Source: Ophiothrix spiculata (lineage: Eukaryota > Echinodermata > Ophiuroidea > Amphilepidida > Ophiotrichidae). Taken from it: 25,479 nucleotides of DNA. The notes under the pieces were generated by a model. That model was not told the origin of the DNA and searched no databases. It saw only the letters and a program-made list of their open reading frames with translations. Both the position numbers and the translations under genes were made by a program. The stretch lies in NCBI GenBank assembly GCA_000969725.1, contig JXSR01S073517.1, one strand, 5' to 3'. This document shows positions 1 through 8,986 of this stretch, in pieces (within the stretch, counting starts at the first letter, position 1; the number at the start of each line of letters is the position of its first letter).

Positions 1-430
1 AAAATCGGTCCAGGCGTTACGTAATTATAACGTCATAGAGTATTTCCGGACCGAAATATTTTACGGGCTTTTGTCTTCAAAATAACCGCAAAAGATGTTA
101 AAAACAATTACCTAAATGCTCAGGGTCGCTTTATTTTGCGTTTTGGTGCAATCGGCGATCATCCGTTAGGGGGGGGTAACCCCCGAGGGTTAATATTTAT
201 GAACATGAATCATTCACGATTTTGATAATAATTTTCTTGCTTCCACTTAGACAAACATTAAACATTGGCTCATTTGAATATTAAGCAAGATTTAGTACGT
301 AGTTATGATTTGAAAAAACGGACTAATTTATTTTCGCTGTATTTTCATATTGGCTTATGTGCGCTAATCGACTGCTTGCTGTATACTTAAAGGTTTATAG
401 AAAGTATATTCAAATATATTTTTTAATGAA
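1..430. other. Non-coding left flank, no gene seen
   Basis: I see no gene here. Bases 168-195 hold a run of eight G followed by a C run, which could fold into a short GC hairpin in otherwise AT-rich sequence. TCGGTCC near base 5 pairs with GGACCGA near base 48. I could not align this stretch with what lies upstream of block A copy 2, so the duplicated block seems to begin near base 430. Confidence 0.4.
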
Positions 431-1549
431 ATAAGCATGATTAAATTGAAATTAAATCAAATGATTTATATTCGATATATCTTTTAATTACTATATTAAA
501 CATCTTGAAGATATGCATTATTTATTCATAACAACATTACAAATCAGGATATTCATGACAGTCAAATAAAAGGAGCTCAGTGTCATTTTCGCTGGAGGAG
601 ATAAACGTTTACGTTTAAGATGCAAACGACAATTCGTCTGTCATTTTTATTATTTATTCACGTCAGGTGATTGTGCAAATTTGTAATTACTTAACTACTT
701 TTACACTAAATGATTATAAGAGATTTGTGTAGACTTTTTCTTAAATCAGTGATATATTATGAAGTTTATTGGTAAAATAACGTGTTTGTTAAGTTTTTTC
801 ATAAATAATGATTCAAATTTAAATTGACAACATCATCATTTCATGCCAGGCTAGTATATTTTGGGTTGAAATTAAGAAAACGTTCATCCATATCATCATG
901 TTATCTTGATGTTAAGCCACATATGCGTGTGGAAGATTATAAAATTTATGTATGCATTGATATATGAATATATGTTTAAAAATATATATTTCTTTATCAT
1001 ACAAAATTATTATAAAATGGTTAGTTTATTAGCCCCTACTGACTTTTATATTTTATTGGGTACTTTTTAAGGTTTATTGGTAAAATAAAACAAAACCCTT
1101 GCAGCGAATACTGTATTTCAAAAATACGGTGACATTTTCTGATAATACAATTCTTCCGGTTCAATTCCGAATGCAAAGATTCAACAACACGACAAAATAT
1201 ACACACGATAGAAGACATTCGATATAATTCAAATATACTTTTAAATTACGTAACACATATTCAATACATGCAGGTGATACCTTCCTTCCATTACAAGGAA
1301 CACATGATAGGCGACAGTCGGATCAACTTTCTGAATTTTAACCTTTGATGCAAAGGTTCCTTTATGATGTATATAATTAAAATGAAAAGAGGGCCATGTT
1401 TTCTTTCAAAGTATCAATATACTTTTCAAAATATATGAATGATAAAACAAGTATTCGATTCCGAATATCAGGGTGCTTTAATCTAGAAAATATTCTCAGG
1501 TATAACAGCATGATCAAAAATAAATAAGTTGCCGGCATAGAAGATTAGG

Positions 1550-1678
1550 CACTTGATGGTACGTAACACAAACTTAGCGTGCATAAATATTTTATGAGAC
1601 TCTAACATGGCGCGGTGTGTTTCGTGCACGATTGCCGTATTAGTTACATTTCTTGGATCGTCTACTACTTTAGAATAA
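1550..1678 (+). other. Highly conserved island A-i, copy 1, with 23-codon ORF
   Basis: Aligned without gaps to 22239-22367, this 129-base stretch shows five differences, far fewer than the surrounding block. It contains a TATA-like element (GCATAAATATTTTA near 1581) and an ORF from ATG 1607 to TAA 1678 encoding 23 residues with a hydrophobic middle (TIAVLVTF) like a small signal peptide. Both copies keep the ORF open. However, four of the five differences lie in the ORF and all four change the amino acid, which argues against selection on the peptide. The upstream 57 bases carry only one difference. A promoter, an enhancer or an untranslated first exon is as likely as a peptide. The function is unknown. 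Confidence 0.45.
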
Positions 1679-2309
1679 CAAAAAGATTGCTACTGATATA
1701 TCAGGAGTATGTTGCTGGCTTATATACTGAGTGGATTAACCTGTTTATACATAAAATTTCAGATGACCAAAATATTAAAAGAAACACTTTTGTATTTAAT
1801 GAAGAAACATATAATATTCCGCTTCATAAAAAAGTATTATTATCAGTATTTTGTAAAAGTCGAACTTTCGGTATGTGTATTTTATGGTACAAATACAAAT
1901 AATGTCTTTCTAAGCCATATTGACCTTTCAATAGAAGCAATACATATATATTTTTTTGATTCTCTTATTTATATACATTTGTAAAAGCGCATATAACATG
2001 GGTTTTATTGTGCACAACATAAAAACATATCCATATAAGATTTAAGAAAGAGAAGAAACTAGAATGTTGAGTCTTATCCACAAGAACACGCCCTCAAAAA
2101 ATGTTAAAACCGCTTCAATGAGACATGCACATGTAATATTCAATAACAGTAGCAAACATTTTATAATTAATTACAGCCGTCTCTTTCCTATTCTATGAAA
2201 CAATAACATAAAAACTACTGATGGAGACAGATGTGATTCAGACAGGGATTTGAGATATTATTTCCTTAGTTAATTACGTCTTGTCACATCTTATAATGAT
2301 CGTAAAATG

Positions 2310-2454
2310 CCACAATGTGAGCCAGCTGGAGGAACAATGATGAAAGACAGCCACGCAGGTGCAGTATCTATCAACCATTAATTCCTACGGTTCACTATCT
2401 TGTCAAAGCTTAATGGTGAATTTGATAAGTAGCAACGAATTGCTTTGATTTATC
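2310..2454 (+). other. Highly conserved island A-ii, copy 1
   Basis: This 145-base stretch aligns without gaps to 23225-23369 with four differences, against strong divergence on both sides. It includes an 8-base inverted repeat, ACCATTAA with TTAATGGT, separated by about 30 bases. A short reading frame (CEPAGGTMMKD, then S or N, then HAGA) is open in both copies and could continue to a GCAG/GTGCAG donor-like site. The frame upstream is broken by an indel in copy 2, and the acceptor-like TTCCTTAG of copy 1 (near 2270) is TTCCTTAC in copy 2. The exon reading is therefore weak. A regulatory element or structured RNA is an alternative. Confidence 0.4.
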
Positions 2455-3690
2455 TTTTGTCCAGCAAAATCACACCGATTATCTGATGCACGTTCAAGGT
2501 CATATGGAATGATCTTAAAATAACTGAGATTGTTTCTAATAAGATTGCACTTATTATTGGGAAATGTGTTAATTGTGCCTTCATATACAATATATTTAAA
2601 TCGTACATTCTATATTGTCAAAACTGTATTGCTAACGATGAATTCCATATTATGCAGCAGTGAATAACTTGGTTAAATATGTCCAGAAAATTTTAACCAA
2701 TCTTGTTTTGAACTACACGCTAAATTTTCATTAGCATTTAATTGAAGTTTCTTTGGTCATCTTGAATATGTGTTAATGTATTATTTGTCAAATCATGCAT
2801 GCAAATAATGTTTTGACCTTTTGCATACATTAAATTGCAGGAAAATGTTACCATTTTTAACAAATCAAAATATACAACAATGACACTGCTAAAGACTAAC
2901 AATAATAACCAAGATGGTAAATTGTGGGATTATCTTTTGATTAATCAGTATGTAATTACGTACAACTGTAGTACACCATCTCCAAAACTTGATAGTTTCT
3001 TAAAATTTTCAATTTCTTCATCCAATATCGATATCGATATTAACTGGGCCATCAATGACATCATTTTTGTTACTAGTACTTACAAAAACAGCCTGATTAT
3101 TTTTTTTAAGTTATAAAAAAATTGCCAAAAATGGATATATTTGAATAAGATAAGAAAAAATATGTTAGGAACCTTGCTTAAATCATAAACAATAAATTCA
3201 TGACTATAGCTATGTGAAGAAATTGCTTGCTTATTGAAAGCATATGTAGGTGTCATTTTTACAAGAAGAGCATGCTTCAATATTGTCAAGCGGTATACAA
3301 GTGACACACGATGAATCTCTACGGAAATGGACGTACTATGGCTAACAGTGCGTGAAATGTATTGCAAATTACACTGTAAATCATTGTCATTTAGTTGATA
3401 AAAATTCCTAATGACAGTATCAATTATATCTATCTTTGATAAAAACCAATTTGTAACATGGTATATATTGTAAATTTGTTCGAAAAGTGAAATGTATTAG
3501 ACATATTTAATGTATCTTAAAGTATTCTTCTTGTTTAATCAGTATCAATGTAGAGGCTAAATGCAATACACAAGAGCCCTTCTGAGATATGTCATCTCAA
3601 AAAAGCCCTGCAGGGAGGAAGTTCTTGTTAACCATAAGTTTTATTTGCTCAATACTCAATAAATACCCCTGTGGTTAGATTTTGATTCGG

Positions 3691-4077
3691 ATTTCACTGC
3701 AGTTAGATTTTATTTTGTCTCATACTACACAAGTTACTTTCAATTGATACATCTAAGAATGGCTGTAGTTTCAAACAAACTCTTCTTCTTTAAGCTTAGG
3801 CTCCGTTATTGGGCGTTGATTTTCAAGTAAAGGTTCAACCCTTGACAAAGTCATAATCTTCTTGACGCCGATCAGACAATTAAATCAGTAACAACGAAAC
3901 CATCTACAATAAGATCTGCCTCTTCAGTATCAAGTTTCAAAAAGGGCTTTAAGACCTATATGTTCTAATGCACTTTTGTTTCTGTGTATTTTTGTTTATA
4001 TTTTTCTGTATTTTTATATATATTTCTTTGTTATGCGCAATGATCATGTTTGTTGGAATTGCGCATTATAAGCGTCG

Positions 4078-4078
<1 letters not shown>
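3691..4078. other. Non-coding spacer with small hairpin
   Basis: I see no gene. A 9-base perfect inverted repeat (ATGCGCAAT at 4033 with ATTGCGCAT at 4058, 16-base loop) lies just before the TTA microsatellite. The 71-residue ORF that crosses this point is low-complexity sequence read through the microsatellite and is not credible as a gene. Confidence 0.4.

Positions 4079-4120
<42 letters not shown>
4079..4120 (+). repeat. TTA microsatellite, about 14 perfect units
   Basis: Fourteen uninterrupted trinucleotide units are visible. The purity of the array suggests it is young and probably variable in length. Ten bases downstream begins a 131-base tandem duplication. Confidence 0.95.
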
Positions 4121-4121
<1 letters not shown>

Positions 4122-4129
4122 ACGAAGTT

Positions 4130-4391
4130 GTTGGAGGCTCGGTTTCCATCATCACTGTGCTAAGGGGAATCTACAATCTTTGAAAAACTTTTGGGACACT
4201 TTTTAAAATGAGCCCCCTCTCCCCCGCTACAGTGTTGACAAACCCCATGGTAGCAAATTTGTTGGAGGCTCGGTTTCCATCATCACTGTGCTAAGGGGAA
4301 TCTACAATCTTTGAAAAACTTTTGGGACACTTTTTAAAATGAGCCCCCTCTCCCCCGCTACAGTGTTGACAAACACCATGGTAGCAAATTT
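4130..4391 (+). repeat. 131-base tandem duplication, two units
   Basis: The units 4130-4260 and 4261-4391 follow each other directly and differ at one visible base (CCCC against CACC in the CCATGG context near 4243 and 4374). The unit includes a C-rich stretch, GAGCCCCCTCTCCCCCGC. Such near-identity means a very recent duplication, or a collapsed or duplicated assembly join next to the microsatellite. No coding content is seen. Confidence 0.95.
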
Positions 4392-4599
4392 GTTTTAGCA
4401 TCTCTCAACATTGTTTGGTGGGGAGGAGGAGAGGGCTCGAGCTTAAAGAACGGTTAAAGCCATACCTCAAACTTTATTCACAAATTAAAAATTACATTTT
4501 TTATAAACAAAAATTATCGTCAAAAACACCCACGTATTCCGACACATTTTTTTCAAAGATAGCTTAATTCGGTTTGTTCTTTGGTCGAATACAATTATA

Positions 4600-5227
4600 G
4601 GGTGTGCACAAAGTAGTGTCACCCACTGCATCTAACCTCTTTGGGATATATCCTCACCAGAGTAAAAAACTGGAAACAAACTTATACCACAAAGCAACAA
4701 GCATGATATAGGGCTCAAGCATGCATATGATTTAAAAGCTATCTATGTATGCTCACTGGATCTCATGCGATCAAATTTTAGGGTGCCTGTTAAAGCTTCC
4801 CGAACCTCAGAGACTTTTAAAGATGGTGGAGTGGTCGGGTAAAATAAGACCAAGGAAAGCAGTGAAAGAGTGAGAAAAATGGGAAGAAAGTTAAGGACAG
4901 ATGGCAAAATAAATAAAGAGTTATCTAAGCTTTTAAAAACAAGCTCATTAGTATTGGATACAGCGATGGTTTAATGCTCCCGGGTAATCAATAAACAAAA
5001 GACTGCGTTCTGGAATGATATTGGGCCCAAACGTGTCCCGAAGATCATTGACCTCCATGGAGACAATAATTTCTGACAAAAATGACATAAAAAGGCATTT
5101 AAATTATATCAACATTAGTGATAAGATATGTTATCAATAAATATGAATTTCTAATATAACATTAGTTGATTTGTGTCAACGTTTACTCATTCAAATTTAT
5201 GGGGGTGACAATACTTTGTGTACACCC
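4600..5227. mobile_element. TA-flanked inverted-repeat element, non-autonomous
   Basis: The left end begins GGGTGTGCACAAAGTAG and the right end, read in reverse complement, begins GGGTGTACACAAAGTAT. The two 25-base ends differ at two positions. TA dinucleotides at 4598-4599 and 5228-5229 fit a Tc1/mariner-type target duplication. The 628-base interior has no transposase-like frame that I can recognise, so this is probably a non-autonomous derivative that depended on a transposase elsewhere. The superfamily is inferred from the TA target and the end style only. Confidence 0.7.
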
Positions 5228-5229
5228 TA

Positions 5230-5517
5230 TATAACCAAGGATTGTTGTCATGTTTAAACTACTTAAATACCTTGGCCCATATTCATGAAACCCTGCTTAC
5301 TCTGGTTGAAAACTAACGTATTGTCTATCCTCTACCGATTGTTAAAGTTTGACGAGTTACACCTACGCGTCCTACAAAATGCTTCGTCAACGCGCACGGA
5401 TTTGTAGTGCGTGAGACGCACGAACGGATCAAGTTGAACGTACATTTATGAACATCCCAGAAATCTACATGGATGTACATTCCAAGCTCCCTTGTAGTTG
5501 GCCCCATTGTTCATTCA
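5230..5517. other. Spacer, somewhat GC-richer, no gene
   Basis: I recognise no gene. The 60-residue minus-strand ORF here has no motif. The 14-base string GTAGTGCGTGAGAC at 5404-5417 recurs exactly at 25037-25050 inside a tRNA-like SINE head, but no B box follows it here, so I do not call a SINE. The region ends where block A tail homology starts. Confidence 0.3.
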
Positions 5518-5745
5518 GTTGATAAAATCCTAATTACATTATTTATCAAATCTGTAATTATTTGAAACAACCGATTGTAACATGAAAGTGAAATGGAATA
5601 AATATTAAAAATATCAAATTAGGTGTTACACGACTTAGTCAGTATTTATGTAGAAGTATGATCTCAAACTTAACCTGCATGTTTTGCTGACCTTAAGTTT
5701 TATTTACTCAATACTCAATAAATACCCCTATGGTATGATTTTGAT
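5518..5745 (+). repeat. Block A tail fragment (third copy)
   Basis: Starting at GTTGATAAAA, this stretch aligns in direct orientation with about 3393-3690, with a gap of some 60 bases. The clearest stretch is the shared TAAGTTTTATTT followed by CTCAATACTCAATAAATA near 5694-5727 and 3637-3665. Copy 2 of block A at 24780-24845 matches only its first part. It is best read as a remnant of a third block A, or as a short local duplication of the tail of copy 1. Confidence 0.7.
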
Positions 5746-7035
5746 ATGATTTTTGGTGTATAGTTGAGTTGTAAGTGCTATATTTTTATGCTAGATAGCT
5801 GGACGCCAGCAAATTGTTCGATTAATTTAGAAATATTATTATATGGGAACATTCAGCAACTTTTCTGTTTTTTAATATATATGGATAAGAGCATACTTAT
5901 CATAATTATTATTGAATTAATGATTCCGGTAAGTTTTATGTCAATCATGAATTTTCGGTTACGTAAATTTATTCAGACAGTATTTCTCATCTTTAACTTT
6001 TTATGTTTAAATAAATATTTAATTATTGAAATCATCTTTTAAATTATGAATATAGAATTCGACGATAACATCAGAACATTTTTGACAAAATGCCTTCAAC
6101 CTTGAAGTGTGGGTGGAACTTTCTACGGGGTATCAGAAACATTTAAAACGTTAAGGGGTTTCGTTGCCAAGCACAAATTAATTCAGGAAATGAAAATCTG
6201 GGTTACCGATCTGGTATGTAACATGATTCTGTAGCGCACATTTTCCTAAGTATTTTAAGCAAAGTAACATATTTAACATATACTGATATTATGGAAACAG
6301 AATACAGGGATCATCTTAGCTCTACAGCACTGACTCAGCCTAAACGTCGAGTAAACGTTAAGAATATTGTTGTACTCTGCAAAAGGGGTATTCCTGTTTC
6401 GCTCAATAATGTGAGAGTAAGGGGTGGTACTTTTCCCCTAAAAGCAGTAAATGGTTTTCAATGAAGCAATTGCAAGTATTTTTTCGACATGAACAGTGTC
6501 GTTTTGTCACACCAAAAGTGTTTACTTACAACAAGCTTCCCTCATTTTACAACTTTAAAGTCTATAGTCTATAAAATATCTTTACTACAAACATGTATTT
6601 TTCGTCATAGTATATCATAAATTTTATTAACATTTTATCACTTTTATCAGTTTATCACAAGATGTTTGAAATCAGCTAGAATGTCTGGATATATGGAGAT
6701 TAATGCATGAATAAAAGGCGGGTAGCTGTTTCTAAGTGGTAACCTGATTCTCTTTGATGCTTCTTCCTGTGCCTGATGTAAACTGTAGCAATAAATAAAA
6801 GATTTATCTTTTACAGACGGTAACCTAAGATCCAGCTTAGACTTAAAAACTTAGCAATGTTTATATTTTCTATCAAAATGAAGAATGTATCGACTTCTAA
6901 GAAAGTTAATGGGTCCAGGAAAATTAAATGATTCCCACCCAGGGATTATGTTAAGCTTTTAGTCACGTGGTTTGTGTTATTTTGAAGCAATCTAATCGCA
7001 TTTTACTACGAGCAAGTACTAAGAAATAAAGTTCA
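5746..7035. other. Non-coding spacer, nothing recognised
   Basis: I looked at both strands and saw only short, stop-rich frames, including a 92-residue ORF at 5764-6042 that is low-complexity and AT-driven. A small AAAAGA/TCTTTT hairpin followed by ACAG lies near 6799-6818. Otherwise nothing stands out. Confidence 0.4.
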
Positions 7036-7240
7036 TACTCTACTACACTACACTTCCCTAGACTATACTAGACTAGACTACACTACGCTACACTGCAGTA
7101 CACTACAATAGACTTCCTTACATACTACACTTCACTAGACTAGGCTGCAAGTACAATACACTACATTACACTACACTACACTACGCTACACAACACTACG
7201 CTACGTACGCTTCACTACACTACACTACACTACACTACAG
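7036..7240 (+). repeat. Degenerate CTACA satellite
   Basis: About 200 bases are dominated by the pentamer CTACA (also read ACTAC) with frequent single-base variants such as CTAGA and CTACG. The purest runs lie at the right end, near 7160-7240. The decay in the middle suggests an older array with a younger expansion at one edge. Confidence 0.9.
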
Positions 7241-7670
7241 TGGTAATTTATGGTGCTCTTATAAAGAAAAGTATGTACAGTGTCACCTTACAAAATTGAA
7301 ATAATATGTACAAATGAAGCAAAAAAATTTTAAATCGTTATTTGAAAATTGCCAGTGACATTGCCTAACAGATTTGGTATTGAAATCTATTCCAAAGTGT
7401 CGGTGCGACAGCATGGACATTTAACGCAACAACAGCAGCATATGAATTTGATATTTGGCACTTTCTGATTGAATTACCCAATTTATATTCAGTCATTTAC
7501 ATAATTCAAATTTCACTCCTAAATTGAATGATAGGCCTCTATTAGTATAGTAGATCTTTACCATTACCAGTTTGTTTGTTTTATCCGAAGCGAAAAATGG
7601 AGTTTGGCTACTTAACGGATTTAAGGAGTAGTAGAGGCATATATTAATACTGTATAATGTACTTTGTAGA
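7241..7670. other. Spacer before candidate exon, nothing recognised
   Basis: I recognise no gene or repeat. The minus-strand ORF at 7493-7732 overlaps the candidate exon below and has no features. No convincing TATA box or other core promoter stands out immediately upstream of 7671. Confidence 0.3.
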
Positions 7671-7788
7671 ATGCTGCGACGACTTATCTTTTCATTGATA
7701 ATTGAAATTAGCAATATAACATTTTTGTTCATTTTTCTCTCTGTTTCTTTTCATATGCGATGCCCGTCCTGTATTTTTCCCGATAAAG
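7671..7788 (+). CDS. Possible first exon of a small secreted protein
   Basis: An ATG opens a 39-codon segment ending at a consensus 5' splice site, AAAG then GTAAGT, at 7788/7789, phase 1. The peptide has a basic start (MLRR), a long hydrophobic stretch (about residues 16-27) and then RCPSC at residues 30-34, so it resembles a signal peptide followed directly by a CxxC. In Ly6/uPAR three-finger proteins a first exon often ends shortly after such a CxxC. That family link is only an inference from position and spacing. No second exon with the remaining cysteines could be found in the window. A chance ORF beside a chance donor is a real alternative. Confidence 0.2.
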
Positions 7789-8766
7789 GTAAGTACTGCT
7801 ATCTCAGTAATGTATATACTTTAAGAATATATTCTCATACCCCGGAGCAACGTGCAGTACAAAATTCAAGTTGTTTACTTTGTTTGATCACTTTGATCAC
7901 AATATTTAGTAGTTGACTATTATCATCAAACATACCAAGTGTAAATTATCTGAAGATGAAGACTTTAAATTTGGTACAATGTACATTTAAACTCTCTACA
8001 AGAACTTATCAAACTCTGATGACGATGACTAGAATTGGTTTAAAGACTGCGCATAAAAATAAAAAGGCGCGAAATCGCAAAATGTATGGCAGATCTAAAT
8101 CAGGATACGTATTATTTCATTAAAATGGTACAAATAAAGGTTATTTTTTAACCATTCTATCTAAACAATGCAGTATTCTTATACCAAAAATTAATATTGT
8201 TTGGTAACAAATACCTTCACAATATATTTTCCCTAACTTATCGAAATCGCCTGATCATTTGACAGCACACTATCCTAATTACGTTCCACAAAGTAACCTC
8301 AGAATGTCAACACCTGTCAGCAAATGTTTTATTCTACATGCAACTTTTGTCGCTATCAGGTTCAATGTTTCCTTTACTTATATCACAAAACCTCATATAA
8401 TACCCTTTTTGGAACAGTGTAACATGTTTAATTTCCGTTTTCAAAATATCACTAGAAGTGAACATCCTAGGTGACTTAGATAAGCTATTGTAAAGTGTAA
8501 TGGTTGATTATTGATGTATTTTATTATTGTTTTTTGTAGTGATACACGACAAAATAATTTAAATTGAAAATGTTGACCAACATCTCGGACAAGGAAAATG
8601 AGGCCTCGTAGAATCTTGAACTATCAAAATAAGTAATCATGTCGGTTGAGTATTCGAAATATGTATTACATAATAAGTAAATTAAACGGTTAGACTATGA
8701 GTGCGTTTGCTACCACGTAACACCTTTCGCAGTTGATTATAAACATGTTCTTAATTTGATGTTTAA
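7789..8766. other. Spacer, nothing recognised
   Basis: If the exon at 7671-7788 is real this is the start of its first intron. I saw no acceptor with a cysteine-rich exon behind it. The 71-residue ORF at 8259-8474 lacks motifs. Confidence 0.3.
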
Positions 8767-8982
8767 CCCTAAGCTCCTTTCGTTCTACTCGGTAATATGT
8801 GTGTTAAACATTTGTGGTTTTCACCCCGATTAGAACCAAAGACCTCTATCATGCTATGTTTATCTGTAGTAAGCTACTTTGTGGGTGCTGACTAAGCAAA
8901 AGACACTGTTCATGGCATATTGAACCTACGATATGTTACTGATTTTTCTTGTAACCCTTTGTAGCCTTTGGGAGCTTTAGAG
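8767..8982 (-). mobile_element. TTAA-flanked repeat with tRNA-like core, old copy
   Basis: TTAA occurs at 8763-8766 and 8983-8986. Inside, the left end reads CCCTAAGCTCC and the right end in reverse complement reads CTCTAAAGCTCC, forming terminal inverted repeats. Read on the minus strand the interior aligns with 24231-24507: the stretch GATAGAGGTCTTTGGTTC corresponds to GCGAGAGGCCCTTGATTC there, followed by a shared AACCAC and then CCGAG. The interior resembles a Pol III promoter: TAGCTTACTACAG fits an A box and GGTTCTAATCG a decayed B box. TTAA plus CCCTAA ends suggest a piggyBac-type MITE, but this is inference. The family and the origin of the tRNA-like core are unresolved. Confidence 0.6.
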
Positions 8983-8986
8983 TTAA

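Larger units (their letters stand above)
430..3690 (+). repeat. Duplicated block A, copy 1
   Basis: This stretch aligns collinearly and in direct orientation with 20750-24845. Matching anchors are the segments near 540-690, 1170-1735, 2095-2520, 2835-3060 and 3200-3455. Identity is uneven: most of the block is clearly diverged with many small gaps, while two islands near 1550-1678 and 2310-2454 are almost unchanged. The last part, from about 3393, is also related to 5518-5745. No reading frame is kept between the copies over any useful length, so the block looks non-coding or intronic. This copy lacks the long hairpin and the tRNA-like element found in copy 2, so it serves as the empty-site reference for both. 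Confidence 0.85.

Noticed and set aside
620-668. Candidate signal-peptide exon of block A (ATG 620 to CAG/GTGATT; equivalent 20949-20993 in copy 2)
   Set aside because: Both copies have an ATG and a hydrophobic stretch before the same donor-like site. However, the lengths are 47 and 45 bases, giving different phases, and copy 2 has a stop directly after the aligned ATG. The residues do not match.
3968-4183. 71-residue ORF with a poly-tyrosine tract
   Set aside because: The tyrosines are the TTA microsatellite read in one frame, and the rest is low-complexity. No sign of a gene.
5260-5510. Possible element with repeated TTGGCCC at both sides
   Set aside because: The copies are in direct, not inverted, orientation and share too few bases to define ends.
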